Counted from the stretch's first letter, positions 1 to 14,816 are shown. The stretch is DNA of 64,000 nucleotides from Deinococcus terrestris (GCF_009377345.1 NZ_WBSL01000003.1:62001-126000); one strand, 5' to 3'. Program-made: numbers and translations. The notes: a model not told the origin generated them from the letters alone.

Positions 1-758
1 TTCTGCGGCGCGACCTGCACACGAGTGCGCGGCTCTTTCGCTATTACTTTCGGATGCTGCTGGACGGGGGCGCGGCCCTGCCCCGCGCGGGTGTGGGCGA
101 GTTGCCCCGGCAGCTCGCGGCGGGGCTGGACGTGACGACCGGGGTGCGGGTGACCGCGCTGCGGCCCCGGCCGGGGGGCGTGACCCTGGTGACGAGCGCG
201 GGGGAACTGGACGCGGGCAACGTCCTCGTGGCGACCGACGCGGACACCGCCGCTGCCCTGACCGGCGAACCGCTCTCGCGCGGGCGGCTGGGCAGCACCT
301 ATTTGCATTACGCCTCCGCCACCCGGCTGGACCCCCAGCCCCGGCTGCTGCTGAACGCCGAGGAGGGGCTGGTCAACAACGCCCAGTGGGTCAGCGAGGC
401 GATTCCGGAGCGGGCACCCGCCGGGGGCCACCTCCTGACCGTGACGGTGCTGGGCGTGCCCGAGCTGGACGACGCCGCCCTCGACGCCCGCGTGCGCGGC
501 GAGCTGAGCCGCTGGTACGGGGCGGGAGCGGCGGAGTTGCGAACGCTGCACACCGAACGCATCCCCTTCGCCCAGTTCCCCCAGCCGCCCGAGTACGCCG
601 CGACCCTGGCGGGGCACGCGACCGGGCTGCCCGGCGTGCTGCTCGCCTCCGAGATCACGTCCATGAGCAGCGTTCAGGGGGCGATGGAAAGCGGCGAGAA
701 GGCGGCGGCCATCCTGCTGGGCGACCCGGTGGGCATGAGCCGTCCGCGCGGGGCGTAG
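1..758 (+). CDS. FAD-dependent oxidoreductase (phytoene desaturase/amine oxidase-like), C-terminal part
   Basis: This is a partial gene whose start lies left of the window; the frame is open from base 3. The visible 250 or so residues resemble the C-terminal half of FAD-dependent amine oxidase/phytoene-desaturase-like flavoproteins. There is a conserved [14 protein letters not shown] stretch, a segment where a hydrophobic strand (NVLVATD) precedes a substrate-domain region, and a C-terminal [21 protein letters not shown] block of the kind that contacts the flavin and the terminal helix. The N-terminal GxGxxG dinucleotide motif is off the window, so the substrate class (carotenoid, protoporphyrinogen or amine) cannot be assigned. 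It ends 33 bases before the next gene, which has its own start signal. Confidence 0.8.
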   Translation, partial: LRRDLHTSARLFRYYFRMLLDGGAALPRAGVGELPRQLAAGLDVTTGVRVTALRPRPGGVTLVTSAGELDAGNVLVATDADTAAALTGEPLSRGRLGSTYLHYASATRLDPQPRLLLNAEEGLVNNAQWVSEAIPERAPAGGHLLTVTVLGVPELDDAALDARVRGELSRWYGAGAAELRTLHTERIPFAQFPQPPEYAATLAGHATGLPGVLLASEITSMSSVQGAMESGEKAAAILLGDPVGMSRPRGA

Positions 759-791
759 GGGACGGGAACAGCGGGCCGGTATGCTCCTGCC

Positions 792-1418
792 ATGTCCGCC
801 GCCATTCCCGATCACCTCGTCGTCGCCGCCCGCACGCTGGAAGAGGGCCGGGCGTGGCTGGAAGGTCGCCTGGGGGTACCCACGCAGCCCGGCGGCGAGC
901 ACGCCCTCTTCGGCACCCACAACGCGCTGCTGTCGCTGGGGCCGGACCTCTATCTGGAGGTGATCGCCGTGAACCCGGCGGCTCCCGCCCCCACCCGCCC
1001 ACGCTGGTTCGGGCTGGACACGCCGGACCTCCGGGAGCGGCTGGAGGATGGCCCGGTCCTGATTCACTGGGTGGCCCGCGTGCCGGACCTGCCGGGGGTC
1101 CACCTCTCCCAGCATGGCGAGGCGCTGGAGCTGTCGCGCGGCGAGAACCGCTGGACGCTGACGGTGCCCCCGGACGGCTCGCTGCCGGGGGGCGGGGTCG
1201 TCCCTAGCCTGATCGAGTGGCACACGCCGCCCCCTTCAACGCGCCTGCCCGACGCCGGGGTGCGCCTGCTGACCTTGCGCCTCGGCACCCCCGACCCCGA
1301 CGCCCTCCGCGCCCGGCTGGACGCCCTGCCCCTTGCGGGCGACGTGGAGGTCTACGAGGCCCCGCAACCCGAGCTGTCCGCGATGCTGGAGACGCCGGAG
1401 GGCATGGTCACCTTGTGA
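792..1418 (+). CDS. VOC (glyoxalase-fold) family protein
   Basis: This 208-residue protein begins with [13 protein letters not shown] and LGV, the pattern of the Glyoxalase_3-like branch of the vicinal oxygen chelate superfamily. These are paired beta-alpha-beta-beta-beta modules that usually bind a metal and act as lyases, dioxygenases or binding proteins. The two halves (about residues 5-110 and 115-208) look like the two modules. The start is favoured because TATGCT (780-785) lies 6 nt upstream of the ATG, as expected for a leaderless transcript. The stop overlaps the GTG of the following Nudix gene by 4 nt, suggesting translational coupling. The substrate is unknown. Confidence 0.85.
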   Translation: MSAAIPDHLVVAARTLEEGRAWLEGRLGVPTQPGGEHALFGTHNALLSLGPDLYLEVIAVNPAAPAPTRPRWFGLDTPDLRERLEDGPVLIHWVARVPDLPGVHLSQHGEALELSRGENRWTLTVPPDGSLPGGGVVPSLIEWHTPPPSTRLPDAGVRLLTLRLGTPDPDALRARLDALPLAGDVEVYEAPQPELSAMLETPEGMVTL

Positions 1419-1882
1419 CCCTCCCACCGCCTGACGAGTCGTGGTACGTCCGGCTCCCGGACCTTCCCGAGCGTGCCAGCGTGGGCGCGGTCGTGCTGCG
1501 GCGCGGCGGGGAGGAGTGGCAGGTGGCCGTCGTCGTGGAGCCGGGCGACTACCGCCAGCTTCCGAAAGGCGGTCTGGAACCCGGCGAGACGCACGAGGAG
1601 GCTCTGCACCGCGAACTGCGCGAGGAAGCGGGGCTGACGCGGGTGCGGCTGGTGGCCAACCTCGGTGTGCTGGAGCGGCAGAACTATGCCAGGACGCGCT
1701 GGCAGGTCACCCGCTACTTTCTCGGCATTACCGATGAAGTCGGCGGGCCGCCGCTGGAGCCCGGCTTCCGGCTCGAATGGTACGCCCTAAACGCGGTGCC
1801 GCCCCTCTTCTGGCCGGAGCAGGGGGAGTTGGTGGAGCGGGTCCGTCAGGGGGCAGAGCGCGGGGAGTATCCGCCCGGCTGA
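1415..1882 (+). CDS. Nudix hydrolase
   Basis: This 155-residue protein carries the Nudix box [20 protein letters not shown] followed by AG, matching GX5EX7REUXEEXGU. The box coordinates the divalent metal that hydrolyses nucleoside diphosphates linked to another group. The fold is a single Nudix domain; the substrate (oxidised nucleotide, capped nucleotide or diadenosine polyphosphate) cannot be read from the sequence. Deinococcus genomes are rich in such enzymes. I chose the GTG inside the GTGA overlap with the preceding VOC gene, because a longer frame would run back through that gene. The 3' end overlaps the convergent rhomboid gene by 37 nt. Confidence 0.9.
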   Translation: MTLPPPDESWYVRLPDLPERASVGAVVLRRGGEEWQVAVVVEPGDYRQLPKGGLEPGETHEEALHRELREEAGLTRVRLVANLGVLERQNYARTRWQVTRYFLGITDEVGGPPLEPGFRLEWYALNAVPPLFWPEQGELVERVRQGAERGEYPPG

Positions 1883-2466
1883 GGCCGCTTGCGGTGCAGC
1901 CACGCCGCCGCGACCAGCCCCGCCACGAAGCCGAACAGGTGCGCCTCCCACGACACGAGCGGATTGGTGGGCAGCACGCCCCACAGCACCCCACCGTACA
2001 GGAAAAGCGCCAGCAGCGCCGCCAGAATTGCCCCCGGCGTCCGCTCCCACCAGCCCACCCCCAGCAGGTAGGCGAGGTACCCGAACACCAGCAGGCTGGC
2101 CCCCAGGTGCAGGCTCCCGCCCCGGCCCAGCAGCCACACCAGCCCGCCCCCCAGAACGATAATCACGGCGTTCGCCGCCAGGAAGCGCCCCACCCCGCGC
2201 AGCGCCCCCATAAAGGCCAGCACCGCCAGCGGCCCGGTGTTGGCGATCAGGTGCCCGAAGCCCCCGTGCAAGAAGGGCGCGGCCAGCACGTTCTCCACCC
2301 GGGCAGGGTCACGTGGGACGATGCCGTACAGGTCCAGCCGTCCCCCGAACGCGAACTGGTCCACGATTTCCTGCGCCCAGACCCCACCCACCAGCAGCGC
2401 GGTCAACAGCAGGGCCGCCCCCACCGGGGAGCGGGAACGGCGCGGGGGCGGGGGAGGGGAGCGCAT
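1846..2466 (-). CDS. Rhomboid family intramembrane serine protease
   Basis: This 206-residue polytopic membrane protein has a rhomboid layout. [12 protein letters not shown] segment supplies the oxyanion-hole histidine and asparagine. GASLLVFG carries the presumed nucleophile serine, and the late helix [12 protein letters not shown] carries the presumed catalytic histidine. About six hydrophobic helices can be counted. Rhomboids cleave transmembrane segments of other proteins inside the bilayer; the substrate here is unknown. The GxSG consensus is relaxed to GASL, so catalytic activity is likely but not certain. The box CAGACT lies 6 nt upstream of the ATG, consistent with leaderless initiation. 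Confidence 0.85.
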   Translation of the reverse strand: MRSPPPPPRRSRSPVGAALLLTALLVGGVWAQEIVDQFAFGGRLDLYGIVPRDPARVENVLAAPFLHGGFGHLIANTGPLAVLAFMGALRGVGRFLAANAVIIVLGGGLVWLLGRGGSLHLGASLLVFGYLAYLLGVGWWERTPGAILAALLALFLYGGVLWGVLPTNPLVSWEAHLFGFVAGLVAAAWLHRKRPQPGGYSPRSAP

Positions 2467-2501
2467 GGCCCCAGTCTGCCGCAGGGGTGTGAGGAGTGCG
2501 G

Positions 2502-3521
<1,020 letters not shown>

Positions 3522-3769
3522 AGGTCCTCCTCCAAAGAAAAACTCCGCCTCGCGGGGGGGCGCGGGCGGCGGGAACACGGGGGGCCGCCCTCAGGGGGTC
3601 CGGGGGGTGGGGCGGCACATGGGCGCAAGGTACCCGCCGGGGGGCGGGGGGTCAAGCGGGGGCAGGACACCTGCCCGGCGCGGGGCTGCGCTATGCTGCC
3701 CGCATCGCCAAGATCAAGGCCGGGCGCGGGTGCCCAGGAGGGGTCCCGCCCGGAGACGGGAGCCCCGGT

Positions 3770-4069
3770 ATGCCCGCCAGGATTCGTATCTACGGTCAGG
3801 AAGCCACCTTCACCCAGGGCTGCTGGGCTTGCGACGACGAGACGTTGCAGGCCATGTTGCAGGCCCTCGCCGACCCCCGCGCCACCAGCCACGAGGCCGA
3901 ACTCAAGCACGCCCGCTACGCCGCAGGCCGCTTCGGGGGGTTGGTCGCCGTGGGGGACCTCTGGGAGGCCGCGCCCCTCCCCGAGCCCGAGATCCGCATG
4001 GAGGACATCGCCCCGGCCGGGCGACCGCAGGCCGCCGGGTGGCTGTCCTTTCTGCGCAAACGCCGTTAG
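3770..4069 (+). CDS. Hypothetical protein, 99 residues
   Basis: I do not recognise the family. The 99-residue product starts [23 protein letters not shown] and ends with a basic FLRKRR tail. It has one CWAC cysteine pair near residues 18-21 that could bind metal or form a disulfide, no signal peptide and no membrane segment. Codon use is typical of the window, with strong G/C at third positions, which supports real coding. No clear ribosome site precedes the ATG. It converges on plsY with 8 nt between the stops. Confidence 0.6.
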   Translation: MPARIRIYGQEATFTQGCWACDDETLQAMLQALADPRATSHEAELKHARYAAGRFGGLVAVGDLWEAAPLPEPEIRMEDIAPAGRPQAAGWLSFLRKRR

Positions 4070-4077
4070 CGCTGGGC

Positions 4078-4674
4078 TTAAGTCTTATCCCCCAGCCGCC
4101 GCTCGTTGCCCGCCCGCAGCCGGGTGATGTTCTCGCGGTGCTGCCAGACCATCAGCGCGACGAGCGCCGTCACGATGAGGCTCAACCACAGCGGCTGCCC
4201 CGTGACCCAGGCGACCAGCGCCGCCGTCACGCCGCCCAGAATGCTTCCGGCCGACACCAGCCGGGTCAGGGCAACGGTCAGCAGCCCGATCACGGCCATG
4301 CCCAGCCCGGCGGCGGGCGAGAGGACCACCAGCGTGCCGAAGGTGGTCGCCACCCCCTTGCCGCCCCGGAACCCCAGAAAGGGGCTGAAGTTGTGCCCGA
4401 TCACGGCGGCGGCCCCGCACAGGGCCGCCTGCGGGTCGTCCAGGCCCGCTGCCCGCCCGAGCAGCACGGCGAGCGCCCCCTTCACGATGTCGAAGACGGC
4501 GACGGCGATCGCCGGTCCCTTGCCCACCGAGCGCAGCACGTTGGTGGCGCCGCTGTTGCCGCTGCCCACCCGGCGAATGTCGATGCCGCGGGCGCGGGCG
4601 ACCCAGGCGGCGGCGGGAATGGACCCCAGCAGGTAGGACAGAGCCAGGAGCGGCACGAACAGCAGCGGGTTCAC
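4078..4674 (-). CDS. plsY: Glycerol-3-phosphate acyltransferase PlsY
   Basis: This membrane enzyme transfers an acyl group from acyl-phosphate to glycerol-3-phosphate, the first step of phospholipid synthesis in bacteria using the PlsX/PlsY route. The 198-residue protein has the family motifs GSGNSGATN (37-45), [15 protein letters not shown] (93-107) and a late charged segment, set among about five to seven membrane helices. The GTG start is chosen because the protein aligns with PlsY from its first hydrophobic helix, and a TAGAAT box lies on the minus strand at 4692-4697. The frame is open far upstream but that part is antisense to the GGDEF gene. No plsX is in the window. Confidence 0.95.
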   Translation of the reverse strand: MNPLLFVPLLALSYLLGSIPAAAWVARARGIDIRRVGSGNSGATNVLRSVGKGPAIAVAVFDIVKGALAVLLGRAAGLDDPQAALCGAAAVIGHNFSPFLGFRGGKGVATTFGTLVVLSPAAGLGMAVIGLLTVALTRLVSAGSILGGVTAALVAWVTGQPLWLSLIVTALVALMVWQHRENITRLRAGNERRLGDKT

Positions 4675-4830
4675 GGGCGGATCACTCCCCGATTCTACGG
4701 GGCCACCCGTCAGGGCACCCGTTCGGGGGCAGGTCCTGCCCCGGGTCAGGGCCGCGAGTCTCAAGGCCGCGTCACGTTCGCGGGGGGAGCCTTCACGCGG
4801 GCGCCGGGGCCAGCCGCTAGGGTGCGGGGC

Positions 4831-6387
4831 GTGTCGTCTGTGCCGCCGCCCCCACCCTCCTCCGAGCCCGCGCGGCTGGCCGCGCTGACCCGCTACCGCG
4901 TGCTGGGCACGCCGCCCGAGGCGTCTTTCAACCGCGTCACCCGGCTGGCCGCGCAGGTGCTGGGGGTGCCGCTGGCCGCCGTCAATCTGGTCGGCGAGGA
5001 CCACCAGTGGACCAAGGCCTGCCTGGGCGGGGACGTGACCGCGACGGCCCTGGACGGGTCCTTTTGCGTCTGGGCTGTGCGGCAAGAGGGGGCGGTGCTG
5101 GTGGTCCCCGACGCCCGGCAGGACCCCCGCTTCCGCGACTTTCCCAGCGTGCGGTCGGGCGTGGTCGTCGCCTATGCGGGTGCTCCCCTCGTGACCCCGG
5201 ACGGCCACCGCATCGGCACCCTGTGTGTGACCGCGCCGGAGCCGCGCGATTTCACCCCTGCCGAGCAAGAGACGCTGGAACTGCTGGCCGAGATGGTCGT
5301 GGACGAACTCGAACTGCGGCTGCGCACCGAGGAACTCACCCGCGCCCGTGACCACGCCCACACCCTGCGCGACCTCGCCGAGCTGATGGGCGAGCCGCTG
5401 GGTCCCGGCGAGATGGCGCGGCGGGCGCTGCGGCTGCTGGGGGGCGCGATGCGGCTGGACTGGGCCGGACTGCTGCACCTCTCCGAGCAGGCGTCGGAGG
5501 TCCTGAGCGACCTCGCCTCGGCCCCCGCCGCCCGCTTCGGCGCCGAGGTGCGCTGGCGGCTGCTGGACCCGGCGGGCGGGCTGCGGGCCACCCTGCTGAG
5601 CTGGGAGCGGGTCTTTCTGGACGACGCGGCGGCTGTCACGGAACGCTGCCCCGAACTGCTGGGCACCGGTCTGGCGAGCCTTGCCTGGCTGCACGTGCAG
5701 GTCGAGGAGGAGGGCCACGCGCCGGACGGGGCCTACGTGCTGCTGCTCGCGCGGCTGGGCGAACCCGCCGCCTGGTTGCCGGAGGAACGCCTGCTGCTCG
5801 AAGCCGCCGCCCGCAGTGTGGGCGTGGCGCTGGAGCGGGCCGAGCACCTGCAAGCCCTGGAACGCGCGGCCCTGACCGACGCCCTGACCGGGCTGGGCAA
5901 CCGCCGGGCGCTCGACGACGCCCTCGACGACGCCGACGCCCGGTTCGCAGACACCGGCGAGGGCTACGTGCTGGGCGTGGTGGACCTCGACGGCATGAAG
6001 CGGGTCAACGACGAGCGCGGGCACGCCAGCGGCGACGACCTGCTGCGCGAGTTCGCCCTGGGACTGCCTGCCCCCGGCCTGCACGTCTACCGCCTCGGCG
6101 GCGACGAGTACGCGCTGCTCGCCCCAGTAGCTCCCGGCGAGGACCCCCGAGAGCGCGCCGAGCTGCTCCGCCGCCAGGTTCAGGAGGCGGTGGCGCGGGT
6201 GCAGGAGCAGGGCTACCCGGCGGACGCCTCGCTGGGAGTGGCGGCGGTGCCGGGCGACGCGGGGGGCGCCACGGCCGCCCTGCGCCGCGCCGACGCCTGC
6301 ATGTACGCGGACAAACGCGAGCGAGGCACCGGGCGGGACACCCGCCGGGACGAATCCGCCGAGCACCCGCTACCCTGCGAGGCATGA
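4831..6387 (+). CDS. GAF-GAF-GGDEF diguanylate cyclase
   Basis: This is a predicted soluble sensor that makes the second messenger c-di-GMP from two GTP. Residues of about 20-165 form a GAF domain ([10 protein letters not shown] opening, with an FCVW...DARQDPRF region). Residues of about 190-335 look like a second, more divergent GAF domain. The C-terminal GGDEF domain has LTGLGNRR (352-359), [17 protein letters not shown] and the active-site GGDEY (423-427). The product-inhibition RxxD site normally 5 residues before GGDEF is absent (APGL instead), so feedback inhibition is unlikely. The GTG start follows TAGGGT (4818-4823) by 7 nt, a leaderless arrangement. Its stop overlaps the epimerase start. 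Confidence 0.93.
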   Translation: MSSVPPPPPSSEPARLAALTRYRVLGTPPEASFNRVTRLAAQVLGVPLAAVNLVGEDHQWTKACLGGDVTATALDGSFCVWAVRQEGAVLVVPDARQDPRFRDFPSVRSGVVVAYAGAPLVTPDGHRIGTLCVTAPEPRDFTPAEQETLELLAEMVVDELELRLRTEELTRARDHAHTLRDLAELMGEPLGPGEMARRALRLLGGAMRLDWAGLLHLSEQASEVLSDLASAPAARFGAEVRWRLLDPAGGLRATLLSWERVFLDDAAAVTERCPELLGTGLASLAWLHVQVEEEGHAPDGAYVLLLARLGEPAAWLPEERLLLEAAARSVGVALERAEHLQALERAALTDALTGLGNRRALDDALDDADARFADTGEGYVLGVVDLDGMKRVNDERGHASGDDLLREFALGLPAPGLHVYRLGGDEYALLAPVAPGEDPRERAELLRRQVQEAVARVQEQGYPADASLGVAAVPGDAGGATAALRRADACMYADKRERGTGRDTRRDESAEHPLPCEA

Positions 6388-6806
6388 CGGTCACGCTGCT
6401 CGATCACGTCGCCATCGCCACCCCTGACCTGGAGACCGGGAGTGCCCCATACCTCGCCCTGGGCCTCGCCCCAGAGGGTCCCGACGAGGAGGTGCCCTCG
6501 CAGGGCGTCCGCGTCCGCGCCTTCGTGGTGGGCGCGACCCTGATCGAGCTGCTGGCCCCCACCCGCCCCGACAGCCCCATCGCCGCCTTTCTGGAAAAGC
6601 GCGGCCCCGGCCTGCACCACACCGCCTACCGAGTCGCGGACCTTGACGCCGAGATGGCCCGGCTGCGCGGCGAGGGCGCCCGCTTCCTCTCCGAGGCGCC
6701 CTCGCCGGGCCGGGCCGGAACCCGCGTCGCTTTCCTCCACCCGAAATGGGGCGCGGGCACCCTGATCGAACTCGTGGAGCACCCGGCGGCAGGCCCGGCC
6801 CATTGA
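6384..6806 (+). CDS. mce: Methylmalonyl-CoA epimerase
   Basis: The enzyme interconverts (R)- and (S)-methylmalonyl-CoA, linking propionyl-CoA breakdown to succinyl-CoA. The 140-residue VOC-fold protein has LDHVAIATPDLE at the start, GLHHTAYRVADL in the middle and TLIELVEH at the end. These supply the usual histidine/glutamate metal ligands, and the spacing and length fit the epimerase family better than a generic glyoxalase. It overlaps the preceding GGDEF gene by ATGA and the following VanZ gene by TTGA. TACCCT lies 7 nt before the ATG inside the upstream gene, so it may also have its own leaderless transcript. Confidence 0.92.
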   Translation: MTVTLLDHVAIATPDLETGSAPYLALGLAPEGPDEEVPSQGVRVRAFVVGATLIELLAPTRPDSPIAAFLEKRGPGLHHTAYRVADLDAEMARLRGEGARFLSEAPSPGRAGTRVAFLHPKWGAGTLIELVEHPAAGPAH

Positions 6807-7165
6807 GCCGCCCGGCCCGGCCCGGCTGGTGGATTCCGGCCCTCCTGATCATGGGGACGATCTGGTGGCTGAGTTCGGGCAGCGACACGCCCGGCCCCCC
6901 GCTGACGCATCCCCTCGACTGGGCGGCGCACTTCCTGGCCTACCTCGCCCTGGCCTTCACCCTCGCGCGGGCGACCGGACGCCGGGGTCTCGCCGTGGTG
7001 ATCGCCGCGTGGTTCGGCGCCTCCGACGAGGTGCACCAAGCCTTTGTGCCGGGCCGGGACGCGGGCCTGAGTGACTGGCTGTTCGACCTTGCGGGAGCAG
7101 GGGTGGGGGCGTGGCTGGCGCTGGGGCGGGGCGCTGGGCGCAAGGGGGACGACGGGACACCCTGA
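6803..7165 (+). CDS. VanZ family membrane protein
   Basis: This small membrane protein of about 120 residues has the VanZ-like pattern: WWLSSGS after the first helix, [14 protein letters not shown], then [29 protein letters not shown]. Four hydrophobic helices are visible. VanZ proteins are linked to teicoplanin resistance in enterococci, but most chromosomal members have no known role. I place the start at the TTG that overlaps the epimerase stop (TTGA). An in-frame ATG at 6746 would overlap the epimerase by 61 nt and add a proline/arginine-rich stretch unlike a membrane protein start. It converges on acs. Confidence 0.85.
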   Translation: MSRPARPGWWIPALLIMGTIWWLSSGSDTPGPPLTHPLDWAAHFLAYLALAFTLARATGRRGLAVVIAAWFGASDEVHQAFVPGRDAGLSDWLFDLAGAGVGAWLALGRGAGRKGDDGTP

Positions 7166-7194
7166 CCGCCGGGGCCGACCCATTGACCCCGCCC

Positions 7195-9147
<1,953 letters not shown>

Positions 9148-9300
9148 AGGCAAACCTCCGGAGGAGCGCGGCGGGCAAGCGGGTGAGACGCGGGTTGTGG
9201 AGGCCTTCACTGTAGTGCGGCGGCGTGAGGAACGCGCCCGCCGTCACGCGGGGGGTACTGCACCCGGTTCAAGGAACTGGGAGAAGGGGAGGAGTGGGAA

Positions 9301-9325
9301 ACCCCCGGCGGAGGGGCCGGGGGCT
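9301..9325 (-). terminator. Stem-loop after actP
   Basis: CCCCCGGC and GCCGGGGG form an 8-bp GC stem just after the actP stop. The T tract on the minus strand is weak (GGGTTTCCC), so it may attenuate transcription into acs rather than stop it fully. Confidence 0.55.
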
Positions 9326-9346
9326 GGGGGCAGCGGGGCAGGAGGC

Positions 9347-10935
<1,589 letters not shown>

Positions 10936-10939
<4 letters not shown>

Positions 10940-11235
10940 TGCGTCGCCTCCCGCGCCAGTCGGTCAAAGGTCCGGGCCTTCACCACATAGATCGCCGCCA
11001 TGATCCAGCCCATCGCAAATTCCGCGAAGGCGAACACGTACCCGAAGGTCACGTTTCCGAAGACCTTGGTTGCCATCAGCGGCTTGTTGTAGCCCGCCAG
11101 GATGGGCAGCAGGAAATACAGCACCAGAAACGTCACGGTCATGATCACCGTGAAGCGGTTGCGCTCCGCGACCAGCTGGGTGTAGGCCGGGTTGTGCGGG
11201 GGCGCGGCAGCGGAGGGCAGACGGGAAACGGTCAT
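10936..11235 (-). CDS. DUF485 family small membrane protein (ActP partner)
   Basis: This 99-residue protein has two membrane helices. [33 protein letters not shown] and [14 protein letters not shown] match the DUF485 (YjcH-like) family that is nearly always encoded immediately before the acetate symporter. Its molecular role is not established; stabilising or regulating the transporter is a reasonable guess. I chose the second of two close ATGs because an AGGAGG ribosome site lies about 6 nt before it. The gene heads the acetate operon, and a good promoter lies about 90 bp upstream. Confidence 0.9.
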
Positions 11236-11320
11236 GGGAGCCTCCTGGGGCACGGGAAGGCGGAAAGGGAGCGCGGCCAGGGGGGACGGGCAGCGCGGCT
11301 GAATTGGCAGGTCGCTTCGC

Positions 11321-11349
11321 AGATTAGGAGCCTCTTAACCTGAAATCAA
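11321..11349 (-). promoter_or_regulatory. Sigma-A type promoter of the DUF485-actP operon
   Basis: On the minus strand TTGATT (11349-11344) and TAATCT (11326-11321) are separated by exactly 17 bp. Transcription would start near 11314, leaving a leader of about 80 nt with a normal ribosome site. The region also lies in the divergent spacer to moaA. Confidence 0.7.
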
Positions 11350-11452
11350 TAAACCGGGTGTAAGGTTTGCGTTTCTGGACCAGGAACAGTCCGGTGGGGC
11401 TAGGGTGCCTGGTTTGCCAATTGTCCAGCGGGGGGGGCGTATGGTGAGGGCT

Positions 11453-12463
<1,011 letters not shown>

Positions 12464-12509
12464 CCGCTCTGGGAAACGCTGTTCCTCGCCGCGTACCCGG
12501 CGCGTGACC

Positions 12510-12539
12510 TTGTGTCTGCCGAACGCCAATCTTTAAGAT
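12510..12539 (+). promoter_or_regulatory. Promoter of the GntR regulator gene
   Basis: TTGTGT (12510-12515) and TAAGAT (12534-12539) are 18 bp apart (or TTAAGA at 17 bp), with transcription expected near 12546. The gene has a GGGAGG ribosome site before its ATG. Confidence 0.55.
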
Positions 12540-12587
12540 GAGGGCTCAGGAAAGCCCCTGCGCCCGCAGCCGGGCTGGGAGGCGAGC

Positions 12588-13280
12588 ATGGCGAAGTACC
12601 CGCTGATCAAGACCACCCTCAAAGACCGCCTGCTGGGCGGGCACTACCTGGAGGGCTTGCCCCTTCCCAGCGAACCGCAACTCGCCCGCGAGTTCGAGGT
12701 CTCGCGCATGACCGCCCGCCGCGCCATCGACGAGCTGGAGCGCGAGGGCTACGTCTACCGGGTGCAGGGGGCAGGCACCTTTCCTACCGGCAAGCGCTTT
12801 CGCCAGGGCATGTTCCGGGTGCGGCCTTTCAAGGAGTGGGCGCGGCACCCCGACCACCGCACCCACGTCCTGCGGGCGCTGACGGTGGGAGCCACCCCCG
12901 AAATCGCGGCGGTGCTGCACCTGAACGCCGGGGACCCGGTGCTGTACGTCCACCGCCTGCGCACGGCTGGCGACGAGGCGCTGGTCATCGAGAAGCGGTA
13001 CATCAACTCGGCGCTGGCCCCCTCGCTGCTCGACCACGACCTCAGCTCCGAGAGCATCCACGAAGTCATGATCGGGCTGGGGGTGCCCATCACCCGCGTC
13101 GAGCAGAATCTGGAAGCGGTCAACCTGCGCCAGGAGGAAGCCGAACTGCTGCGCGTACCGCTGGGCACCGCCGCCTTCCTGCTGCGGCGCACAAGTTATA
13201 GCGGGCCGCAACGTGTGTCCTACGTCAACTATTGGGTGCGCGGCGACCGCTACGCCTTTCAGGACAGTTTCGAGCCGTAG
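12588..13280 (+). CDS. GntR/HutC family transcriptional regulator
   Basis: This is a 230-residue DNA-binding regulator. The N-terminal winged helix (about residues 5-68) has LPSEPQLAREFEVSRMTARRAIDELEREG, reading through to the GTF wing typical of GntR. Residues of about 85-225 form a UTRA ligand-binding domain of the HutC subfamily, with YVHRLRTAGDEALVIEKRYI and a C-terminal VNYWVRGDRYAF strand. HutC members usually bind sugars, amino acids or their derivatives and repress a neighbouring operon. No obvious catabolic target adjoins it; the next gene is the manganese catalase, 249 bp away. The effector is unknown. Confidence 0.92.
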   Translation: MAKYPLIKTTLKDRLLGGHYLEGLPLPSEPQLAREFEVSRMTARRAIDELEREGYVYRVQGAGTFPTGKRFRQGMFRVRPFKEWARHPDHRTHVLRALTVGATPEIAAVLHLNAGDPVLYVHRLRTAGDEALVIEKRYINSALAPSLLDHDLSSESIHEVMIGLGVPITRVEQNLEAVNLRQEEAELLRVPLGTAAFLLRRTSYSGPQRVSYVNYWVRGDRYAFQDSFEP

Positions 13281-13291
13281 GGCGGGGAGAC

Positions 13292-13338
13292 CCCTCTCCC
13301 TTGGGGAGAGGGGCGCTGCGCAGCAGCGGGGTGAGGGG
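13292..13338. repeat. Two-hairpin intergenic repeat, copy A
   Basis: CCCTCTCCC pairs with GGGAGAGGG, then CGCTGC pairs with GCAGCG across a 3-nt loop, followed by GGGTGAGGGG. The same architecture with a different second stem occurs at 53814-53860. It sits between the GntR gene and the manganese catalase gene. Confidence 0.75.
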
Positions 13339-13529
13339 TCCCTTCCACCGAATGCCCTAGACCCCGCGCCCTTCCCGCGTGAGTCCCGCCCCAAGATTCC
13401 CCGGCGCGGGACCCATCCCACCCCCGGATTTGGTGGAGACGGCCCCACCCTAACCTCACCGCCCGGACAGCTTGCGGCTGGTGGAATGACCCCCGACTGA
13501 CCGCCATGCGCGGCCAGCAGGGAGGCCCC

Positions 13530-14405
13530 ATGTTCTACTACGACGGCAAGTTGCAGTACCCGGTCCGCGTCGAGACGCCCGATCCCCGCTTCGCGCGGCT
13601 GCTTCAGCAGGCCATCGGGGGGGTGGAGGGCGAGATTCGCGTGACCCTTCAGTATCTCTTTCAGGCTTTCGGTGCCCGCGGTCCCAAGAAGTACCGCGAC
13701 ATGCTGCTCGCGACCGGCACCGAGGAGATCGGTCACGTCGAGATGCTTGCCACGGCGGTGGCCCTCAACCTTCAGGGCAGCCCGGCCAGCGTCCAGGAGG
13801 AGGTGGCCCAGAGTAACCCCATCGTGGGGGCCGTGATGGGCGGCGACCCCCGGCAGTACCTCTCGGCGGGGCTGGCGGCGCTGGCCTCCGACGCCAACGG
13901 GGTGCCCTTCAGCGGCTCGCACGTCTATGCCAGCGGCAACCTCGCCGCCGACATGTACGCCAACGTCACCGCCGAGGCGACCGGGCGGGTGCTGGCCTGC
14001 CGCCTCTTTACCCTGACCGACGACCCCGGCATGAAGGACATGCTGCGCTTCCTGATCGCCCGCGACACCATGCACCAGCAGCAGTGGCTCGCCGTGATCG
14101 AGGAACTCGGCGGGCACCAGGGCACCCTGCCTATCCCCAACTCCTTCCCGGTCGAGGAGGAGCTGCGCGAGGTGAGCTACACCTACTTCGCCCCCGGTAC
14201 CCAGGGCACCGAGCCCCCGCAGGGCCGCTGGACCCAGGGACCGTCCCTCGACGGGCTGGGCCAGTTCAAGCTGGAACCCGCCCGCCCCTTCGGGGAAGAG
14301 CCCGTCCTGGGACCGCCCGACCCCCTCGCCTTCGCGGAAATCCAGCAGATGATGGGCGCGGGGGGCCAGGGAACGCGGCCCGGCGCGACCTCCTCGGACG
14401 ACTGA
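13530..14405 (+). CDS. Manganese catalase
   Basis: This non-haem catalase decomposes hydrogen peroxide at a dimanganese site. The 291-residue ferritin-like protein has ligand candidates Glu35 (EGEIRVTLQYLFQ), Glu66 and His69 (TEEIGHVEM), a later glutamate in VTAEATGR and a histidine in DTMHQQQW. The C-terminal tail is proline/glycine-rich, as in lactobacillar and Bacillus members. The start follows a GGGAGG ribosome site; an ATG 8 codons upstream would put that site inside the gene. A Mn catalase fits the manganese-based oxidative stress defence of Deinococcus. A strong hairpin follows the stop. Confidence 0.94.
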   Translation: MFYYDGKLQYPVRVETPDPRFARLLQQAIGGVEGEIRVTLQYLFQAFGARGPKKYRDMLLATGTEEIGHVEMLATAVALNLQGSPASVQEEVAQSNPIVGAVMGGDPRQYLSAGLAALASDANGVPFSGSHVYASGNLAADMYANVTAEATGRVLACRLFTLTDDPGMKDMLRFLIARDTMHQQQWLAVIEELGGHQGTLPIPNSFPVEEELREVSYTYFAPGTQGTEPPQGRWTQGPSLDGLGQFKLEPARPFGEEPVLGPPDPLAFAEIQQMMGAGGQGTRPGATSSDD

Positions 14406-14418
14406 CGGCCGAAGAAGA

Positions 14419-14457
14419 GGGGCCGCACTTCTGGGGGGTACCCGAAGGTGCGGCCCC
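14419..14457. terminator. Bidirectional stem-loop between catalase and the membrane protein gene
   Basis: GGGGCCGCACTT and AAGGTGCGGCCCC form a near-perfect 12-bp stem between two convergent genes. It is followed by CTTCGCGTT on the plus strand and CTCTTCTTC on the minus strand. Confidence 0.75.
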
Positions 14458-14471
14458 CTTCGCGTTGTGGC

Positions 14472-14816
14472 TCAGGCGTCGGGGTCGGCGCTCCAGTCCG
14501 TCAGGGCGTAGGCTCCACTCACCATCCCGGCCAGCCCCAGGAAGTAGGCGCGGTCGCGGCCCTCCATGCGGGCGCCCAGCAGCAGCAGCACGGGCAGGGT
14601 GCCCAGTTCGATCTTGCCGTGCAGCGGGAAGGGAATCTGGCGGCTCAGGGCGGGCGGGTAGTCGGTCAGGGCACTGACGCCCAGGTACGACCCTGCCAGC
14701 GCGTAGGAGGCGGTGCGGGCCTGCGGGCCGAGCCGCAGCAGGGCGGGGGCGGCCAGCATCAGGCCGCAGGCGGCGTAATCGACAAGGCCGTGCAGTCGGG
14801 GCGTCAGCGGTTTCAT
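14472..14816 (-). CDS. Small four-helix membrane protein of unknown function
   Basis: This 114-residue protein has about four hydrophobic helices. Two motifs resemble each other: RLHGLVDYA near residue 7 and PLHGKIEL near residue 65, each a histidine-glycine followed by an acidic residue at a helix start. This suggests an internal repeat of two helix pairs like those of SPW or DoxX-like small membrane proteins. I cannot assign a family or a function. CATGCT lies 6 nt before the ATG, compatible with leaderless expression. It converges on the catalase gene. Confidence 0.7.
   Translation of the reverse strand: MKPLTPRLHGLVDYAACGLMLAAPALLRLGPQARTASYALAGSYLGVSALTDYPPALSRQIPFPLHGKIELGTLPVLLLLGARMEGRDRAYFLGLAGMVSGAYALTDWSADPDA

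Noticed and set aside
4675..6366. Upstream extension of the plsY frame to 762 codons
   Set aside because: The extension runs antisense through the GGDEF gene and has no membrane or acyltransferase features. PlsY similarity begins at the GTG at 4674.
6746..6802. ATG start for VanZ
   Set aside because: It would overlap the epimerase gene by 61 nt and add a Pro/Arg-rich segment. The TTGA overlap start is more plausible.
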